From Clostridiales bacterium (lineage in GTDB: Bacteria; Bacillota; Clostridia; Oscillospirales; Oscillospiraceae): 10,232 nucleotides of DNA. Within the stretch, counting starts at the first letter, position 1. Every line of letters starts with the position of its first letter. The DNA lies in NCBI GenBank assembly GCA_021200895.1, contig JAJQFX010000245.1:1-10232 (forward strand), in the 5' to 3' direction. Positions 7,171 through 10,232 of this stretch are shown here, piece after piece. The notes below the pieces were generated by a model. It was not told the DNA's origin, did no database searches, and worked only from the letters and a program-made list of their open reading frames with translations. Position numbers and translations under genes: made by a program.

Positions 7171-8499
7171 TCAGTAAGCGACCATGTAGCGCCTGCGCTC
7201 CCACTCAGAGACCTGACCGCGATAGTCCTCCCATTCCCGTTGCTTGCCGGAGAGGTACGCCTCGGCGATATGCTTGCCCAGCACGTCCAGCAGCAGCTCG
7301 TCCTGCTCCAGGGCGCAGAGGGCCTCCTGCAAATTCCCCGGCAGAGGCTGCACCCCCAGGGCCGCCCGCTCTTCCGGGGTCAGGCTGGCGGGGTCGGCTT
7401 TCAGCTCCGGCGGGGCTTCCAGCCCCCGCTCGATGCCGTCCAGCCCGGCGGCCAGGCACACTGCCAGCGCCAGGTAGGGGTTGCCGCAGCAGTCTGGACT
7501 CCGCAGCTCCACCCGGATTTGGCCGGGCTTCGCCATGGGGATACGCATCAGGGCGGTGCGGTTGCCAAAGGACCAGCTGGTGAAGCAGGGGGCTTCAAAC
7601 CCCGGCACCAGCCGCTTGTAGGAGTTCACCAGGGGGTTCGTCACCGCCGTAATGCCGCCGATGTGGGCCATCACCCCGGCGATGAAGCCCCGGGCCTCTT
7701 TGGAGAGGCCCTGCTCCGCCGCCCCGTCGTAGAACAGGTTCTTCCCGTCCCGGTGGAGGGTGAAGTTCAGGTGCATCCCGGAGCCTGCCCGGCCCGCTAT
7801 AGGCTTGGGCATGAAGGTGGCATGGAGGCCGTTGCGCTGGGCCAGGGTCTTGACCGCCAGCTGGAAGGTCAGGATATTGTCCGCCGCCTCCATGGCCGGG
7901 GCGTACTTGAAGTCGATCTCATGCTGGCCGGGGGCGTTCTCGTGATGGGAGCACTCCACCTGGAAGCCCAGCGTCTCTAGCGCCAGCACTACCTCCCGGC
8001 GGACGTTCTCCCCCTGGTCCAGGGGGTAGATGTCAAAGTAACCGGCTTGGTCGGTGGTGTTCATGGTGGGGCGGCCTTCCTCATCGGTGTGGAATAGGAA
8101 GAACTCACACTCCGGCCCCACCTGCATGGTGATGCCCTGGGCCGCCGCCCGGTCGCAGACCCGCTGCAGGACCTGGCGGGAGTCGCCGCCGAAGGGGGCC
8201 CCGTCCCCCTGGCAGATGTCGCACATCAGCCTGGCCACCTTCCCACGGGAGGGCCGCCAAGGGTACACCGCGAAGGTGCTGAGGTCGGGCACCAGGTACC
8301 GGTCAGAGTCGCTGGCGGCGGCGAAGCCGTCGATGGAGCTTCCGTCTATCATGACCTCCCCCGCCAGCGCCCGGGGCAGCTGGGCGGCGGTGACGGCCAC
8401 ATTTTTCAGCTTGCCGAATACGTCTACGAATTGCAGGCGGACGAAGCTGACATCCTCCTCCTCTACGATCCGCAGGATCTCTTCCTTTGTATAGCGCAT
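7171..8499 (-). CDS. glnA: Glutamine synthetase type I-alpha, 442 aa
   Basis: ATP-dependent synthesis of glutamine from glutamate and ammonia; the enzyme acts as a cytoplasmic dodecamer. It aligns end to end with Bacillus-type GlnA (about 444 aa). Motifs: IDGSSIDGF (51-59) with the inter-subunit Asp52, GPECEFFLF (128-136), NAPGQHEIDF (188-197), the ATP/glutamate segment AGRAGSGMHLNF (235-246), the Glu-flap loop LVPGFEAPC (297-305), FGNRTALMRIP (311-321) and RVELRSPDCCGNPYLALA (329-346). The adenylylation-type region of GSI-beta is absent and the C-terminus WERRRYM matches the Bacillus form, so this is the feedback-controlled GSI-alpha group. The residue matching B. subtilis Arg62 is Ala61 (GFAAAS instead of GFVRIE), which is unusual. 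AGGAG lies 7 bases before the ATG, with a second AGGAG 8 bases further up. It is the first gene of the minus-strand cluster. Confidence 0.97.
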   Translation of the reverse strand: MRYTKEEILRIVEEEDVSFVRLQFVDVFGKLKNVAVTAAQLPRALAGEVMIDGSSIDGFAAASDSDRYLVPDLSTFAVYPWRPSRGKVARLMCDICQGDGAPFGGDSRQVLQRVCDRAAAQGITMQVGPECEFFLFHTDEEGRPTMNTTDQAGYFDIYPLDQGENVRREVVLALETLGFQVECSHHENAPGQHEIDFKYAPAMEAADNILTFQLAVKTLAQRNGLHATFMPKPIAGRAGSGMHLNFTLHRDGKNLFYDGAAEQGLSKEARGFIAGVMAHIGGITAVTNPLVNSYKRLVPGFEAPCFTSWSFGNRTALMRIPMAKPGQIRVELRSPDCCGNPYLALAVCLAAGLDGIERGLEAPPELKADPASLTPEERAALGVQPLPGNLQEALCALEQDELLLDVLGKHIAEAYLSGKQREWEDYRGQVSEWERRRYMVAY

Positions 8500-8525
8500 T
8501 TTCCCGCTCCTGTTCTCCTGCCCGC

Positions 8526-8545
8526 CTCCGGGCCGCAGGCCGGAG
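8526..8545 (-). other. GC-rich hairpin just upstream of the glnA ribosome binding site
   Basis: CUCCGG pairs with CCGGAG (6 bp), with inner GGCC-type pairing. An outer CCUG (8550-8547) can also pair with CAGG (8520-8517), which overlaps the upstream one of two AGGAG copies (8519-8515 and 8511-8507). No U-run follows. It may modulate translation of glnA, leaving the second AGGAG free. Confidence 0.45.
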
Positions 8546-8577
8546 ACAGGGAAGGATATGTGATAAGTGAAATGAAT

Positions 8578-8622
8578 GTTCCGCGCCTGGAACTTGCAAA
8601 TTCGGCCAAGGCGCCATCCTTA
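8578..8622 (-). promoter_or_regulatory. glnA leader: two six-base-loop hairpins, candidate ANTAR target
   Basis: First hairpin: UAAGG (8622-8618) with CCUUG (8611-8607), loop AUGGCG, which has A1 and G4. Second hairpin: GUUCC (8593-8589) with GGAAC (8582-8578), loop AGGCGC, which has A1 but C4. The spacing of the two resembles the tandem P1-P2 arrangement of ANTAR targets. However, the first hairpin lies almost exactly at the predicted transcription start (about 8619-8621), so its 5' arm may be incomplete. The two loop regions are also complementary to each other (GCGCCU 8614-8609 with AGGCGC 8588-8583), giving a competing fold. No intrinsic terminator follows; the sequence after it is only mildly U-rich (AUUCAUUUC). 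Confidence 0.35.
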
Positions 8623-8625
8623 TTT

Positions 8626-8653
8626 AGTATACACCAAAAGCGGTTCCTGTCAA
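8626..8653 (-). promoter_or_regulatory. Sigma-A promoter of glnA
   Basis: Perfect -35 TTGACA (8653-8648), 16-base spacer, -10 TATACT (8631-8626). A-rich runs lie just upstream of the -35 and could act as an UP element. The predicted start is near 8620, giving a leader of about 120 bases. Confidence 0.85.
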
Positions 8654-8705
8654 GTTTTTTCCCGACTTTTTGACCGATGTTTTCAACGTTCCGTCACATT
8701 TTCTA

Positions 8706-8723
8706 AAAACCAGCCCCGGTTTT
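8706..8723. repeat. Short inverted repeat between the divergent promoters
   Basis: AAAACC and GGTTTT are 6-bp inverted arms around AGCCCC. It lies in the 121-base stretch (8654-8774) between the two -35 boxes, where no gene is seen. It could be an operator or chance; no recognised regulator site (for example GlnR/TnrA TGTNAN7TNACA) was identified here. Confidence 0.2.
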
Positions 8724-8774
8724 GGCGGTGTTTCGGGTGAATTTGAATGAATCCAAAAATCTCCTGCAAAGCCC

Positions 8775-8803
8775 TTGCATAATTTTGAAAGTTGCGCTAT
8801 AGT
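8775..8803 (+). promoter_or_regulatory. Sigma-A promoter of glnN
   Basis: -35 TTGCAT (8775-8780), 17-base spacer, -10 TATAGT (8798-8803). The predicted start is near 8810, so the leader is about 174 bases long and includes the terminator at 8878-8925. A TTGAAA at 8785 is an alternative -35 only with a poorer -10 (CATAGT). Confidence 0.7.
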
Positions 8804-8874
8804 ATGCATAGTGATTCAAACTCACGTGCAAAACATCCAGCAGACCTTGAACAGAATGACACAACCTTATGAAA

Positions 8875-8892
8875 CGTGACAATGGCGTCCCG
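8875..8892 (+). promoter_or_regulatory. Candidate ANTAR-protein target hairpin (antiterminator) in the glnN leader
   Basis: GAC (8878-8880) pairs with GUC (8887-8889) around the six-base loop AAUGGC. Below a U-C mismatch, CG (8875-8876) pairs with CG (8891-8892). The loop carries A1 and G4. All of the upper stem lies inside the 5' arm of the terminator 8878-8919, so this fold and the terminator exclude each other, as in described ANTAR antitermination leaders. The stem is short and would need protein to hold it. A partner hairpin upstream is not clear: the best candidate is the loop ACAGAA at 8851-8856 (A1, G4), which has almost no stem. Confidence 0.5.
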
Positions 8893-8925
8893 GATAACCT
8901 CGTTATTGGCGTCATTGTCTTTTTT
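8878..8925 (+). terminator. Intrinsic terminator in the glnN leader (attenuator)
   Basis: The outer stem of 12 bp (8878-8889 with 8908-8919, two G-U pairs) has a CCG bulge. An inner 6-bp stem GATAAC/GTTATT sits around a CTC loop, and six T (8920-8925) follow directly. It sits between the glnN promoter and the glnN start, 58 bases before the ATG, so it would stop transcription of glnN by default. It does not end any upstream plus-strand gene, because none exists in the region, so a regulatory role is likely. Confidence 0.85.
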
Positions 8926-8966
8926 CATGGGTGGGATGGTATCAGTTCTGTCCAACCATCAATGTG

Positions 8967-8972
8967 AAAGGG
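8967..8972 (+). promoter_or_regulatory. Weak ribosome binding site of glnN
   Basis: AAAGGG is 11 bases before the conserved start ATG at 8984, a long spacing. It is only 4 bases before an ATG at 8977 that is followed at once by a stop codon (ATGTAG), and it overlaps the end of another start-stop pair, ATGTGA at 8962-8967. Initiation of glnN may therefore be inefficient. Confidence 0.4.
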
Positions 8973-8983
8973 TTGAATGTAGA

Positions 8984-10232
8984 ATGGGTATTCCTGAAAT
9001 TTTTGGCTCCAACGTATTCAGCTTGGCTGTTATGAAGGAGCGTCTCCCCAAGAACGTGTACACGGAGTTCGTCAATGTGCAGGAGAACGGCGGTATGCTG
9101 TCCCCCGCCACTGCCGACACCATCGCAGAGGCCATGAAGAACTGGGCTGTGGAGAAGGGCGCTACCCATTACACCCACTGGTTCCAGCCCATGACCGGCG
9201 CCACCGCCGAGAAGCATGACTCCTTCCTGACCGTCCCCAACGAGATGGGCTACACCCTGCTCCAGCTCAGCGGCAAGAAGCTGATTATGGGCGAGCCGGA
9301 CGCTTCCTCCTTCCCCTCCGGCGGCCTGCGGGCTACTTCCTACGCCCGCGGCTATACCGCCTGGGACATCACCTCCCCCGCCTTCGTGAAGGAGCAGAGC
9401 TGCGGCACCATCCTGTGCATCCCCACCGTGTTCGTCTCCTACACCGGCGAGGCTCTGGACGCCAAGACCCCGCTGCTGCGCTCCATGCAGGCCGTTTCCA
9501 AGGAGGCCATCCGGCTGGTGCGCCTCTTCGGCAACACCACCGCCAAGAAGGTGGCCGCCTACGTCGGCCCTGAGCAGGAGTACTTCCTGGTAGACCGGAG
9601 CAAGTATTTGCAGCGCCGCGACCTGATTTATGCCAACCGCACCCTGTTCGGCGCTCCCGCCCCCAAGGGCCAGGAGTTGGATGACCATTACTTCGGCGCC
9701 ATCCGGGAGCGGGTGGGCGCTTTCATGGCCGACCTGAACGTGGAGCTGTGGAAGTACGGCATCACCGCCACCACCCAGCACAACGAGGTGGCCCCGGCCC
9801 AGCATGAGCTGGCCCCCATCTTCGCCACCGCCAACGTGGCCGTCGATCAGAACAACCTGACCATGGAGACCATGAAGCGGGTGGCCGAGCAGCACGACCT
9901 GGTCTGCCTGCTCCACGAGAAGCCCTATGCCGGCGTCAACGGCTCCGGCAAGCACAACAACTGGTCCCTGGGCACCGACGAGGGTGAGAACCTGTTCGAC
10001 CCGGGCGACAAGCCGGAGGAGAACCTCCAGTTCCAGCTGGTGCTGGCCTGCATCATGCGGGCCGTGGATAAGCACGCCGACCTGCTCCGGGAGTCCGCCT
10101 CCGACGTGGGCAACGACCACCGTCTGGGCGCGCAGGAAGCGCCTCCCGCCATCATCTCCATCTTCCTGGGCGACCAGCTGGAGAGCCTGGTGCGCCAAAT
10201 CGTCGGCGGCGATGACGAGTTGTCCACCGACG
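8984..10232 (+). CDS. glnN: Glutamine synthetase type III, N-terminal 416 residues (partial)
   Basis: The type III glutamine synthetase (GlnN family, about 700 aa) performs the same reaction as GlnA with a different, larger subunit. The start MGIPEIFGSNVFSLAVMKERLP is the family N-terminus. Typical blocks follow: the WFQPMTGATAEKHDSF region (about 66-81), a GGLRATSYARGYTAWD block (113-128), GPEQEYFL (195-202, metal-binding glutamates), NEVAPAQHELAPIF (267-280), EKPYAGVNGSGKHNNWSL (312-329, the substrate loop) and GNDHRLGAQEAPPAI (376-390). The frame is open to the window edge; the C-terminal part is missing. The ATG at 8936 is in frame (16 extra codons) but lies right after the leader terminator, lacks a spaced ribosome binding site and is not family-like, so 8984 is chosen. 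The gene is divergent from glnA and preceded by a terminator-bearing leader, which points to conditional expression. Confidence 0.96.
   Translation, partial: MGIPEIFGSNVFSLAVMKERLPKNVYTEFVNVQENGGMLSPATADTIAEAMKNWAVEKGATHYTHWFQPMTGATAEKHDSFLTVPNEMGYTLLQLSGKKLIMGEPDASSFPSGGLRATSYARGYTAWDITSPAFVKEQSCGTILCIPTVFVSYTGEALDAKTPLLRSMQAVSKEAIRLVRLFGNTTAKKVAAYVGPEQEYFLVDRSKYLQRRDLIYANRTLFGAPAPKGQELDDHYFGAIRERVGAFMADLNVELWKYGITATTQHNEVAPAQHELAPIFATANVAVDQNNLTMETMKRVAEQHDLVCLLHEKPYAGVNGSGKHNNWSLGTDEGENLFDPGDKPEENLQFQLVLACIMRAVDKHADLLRESASDVGNDHRLGAQEAPPAIISIFLGDQLESLVRQIVGGDDELSTD

Noticed and set aside
8500..8619. Glutamine riboswitch (glnA RNA or downstream-peptide motif) in the glnA leader
   Set aside because: The conserved cores of these motifs, known mainly from cyanobacteria, were not recognised; the leader is better described as hexaloop hairpins plus a GC hairpin.
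8624..8915. Small minus-strand open frames of 61 and 70 codons in the intergenic region
   Set aside because: They overlap both promoters and the glnN leader, lack ribosome binding sites and resemble no family.
8942..10198. Minus-strand open frame of 418 codons
   Set aside because: Antisense shadow of glnN, which has clear GSIII motifs throughout.
1..10232. tRNA/rRNA genes, CRISPR arrays, insertion sequences, attachment sites
   Set aside because: No tRNA-like, repeat-spacer or transposase sequence was found; the window is densely filled with metabolic genes.

Overview
The window is a nitrogen-assimilation locus from a GC-rich Firmicute, most likely a clostridial gut-type bacterium (Oscillospiraceae-like; this is an inference from gene content, not a search). 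The clues are strong AGGAG-type ribosome binding sites, a Bacillus-type (GSI-alpha) glutamine synthetase beside a type III glutamine synthetase, an ANTAR antiterminator protein directly behind glnA, and the LL-diaminopimelate aminotransferase (DapL) route to lysine and cell wall.

Layout. From about 8620 down to position 1, five genes run on the minus strand in the order glnA, ANTAR regulator, dapL, gltB, gltD (cut by the window edge). Their gaps are 33, 70, 133 and 17 bases, and no convincing terminator lies between them, so they could be one operon. On the plus strand, divergent from glnA, glnN (type III glutamine synthetase) starts at 8984 and runs off the right end. The 484-base region 8500-8983 separates the two transcription units. 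It holds one sigma-A-like promoter for each direction and a structured leader on each side.

How the parts fit. Glutamine synthetase (glnA, glnN) makes glutamine from glutamate and ammonia. Glutamate synthase (gltB plus gltD) turns glutamine and 2-oxoglutarate into two glutamates. DapL spends glutamate as amino donor. The ANTAR protein is a predicted RNA-binding antiterminator with a degenerate receiver domain.

Main find. The glnN leader contains a strong intrinsic terminator (8878-8925). Its 5' arm also holds a small alternative hairpin with a six-base loop AAUGGC. A at loop position 1 and G at position 4 is the signature reported for ANTAR-protein RNA targets. Similar A1/G4 six-base loops occur in the gltB leader (AAUGGG, within the 5' arm of a 14-bp hairpin) and at the very start of the glnA transcript (AUGGCG). 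This suggests that the locus encodes both the antiterminator and several of its targets. The pairing is seen in the sequence; protein binding is inferred. A full tandem P1-P2 pair, as in described ANTAR targets, is not clear in any of the three leaders.

A second point of interest is that GlnA has alanine where Bacillus subtilis GlnA has Arg62, a residue tied to glutamine feedback inhibition.
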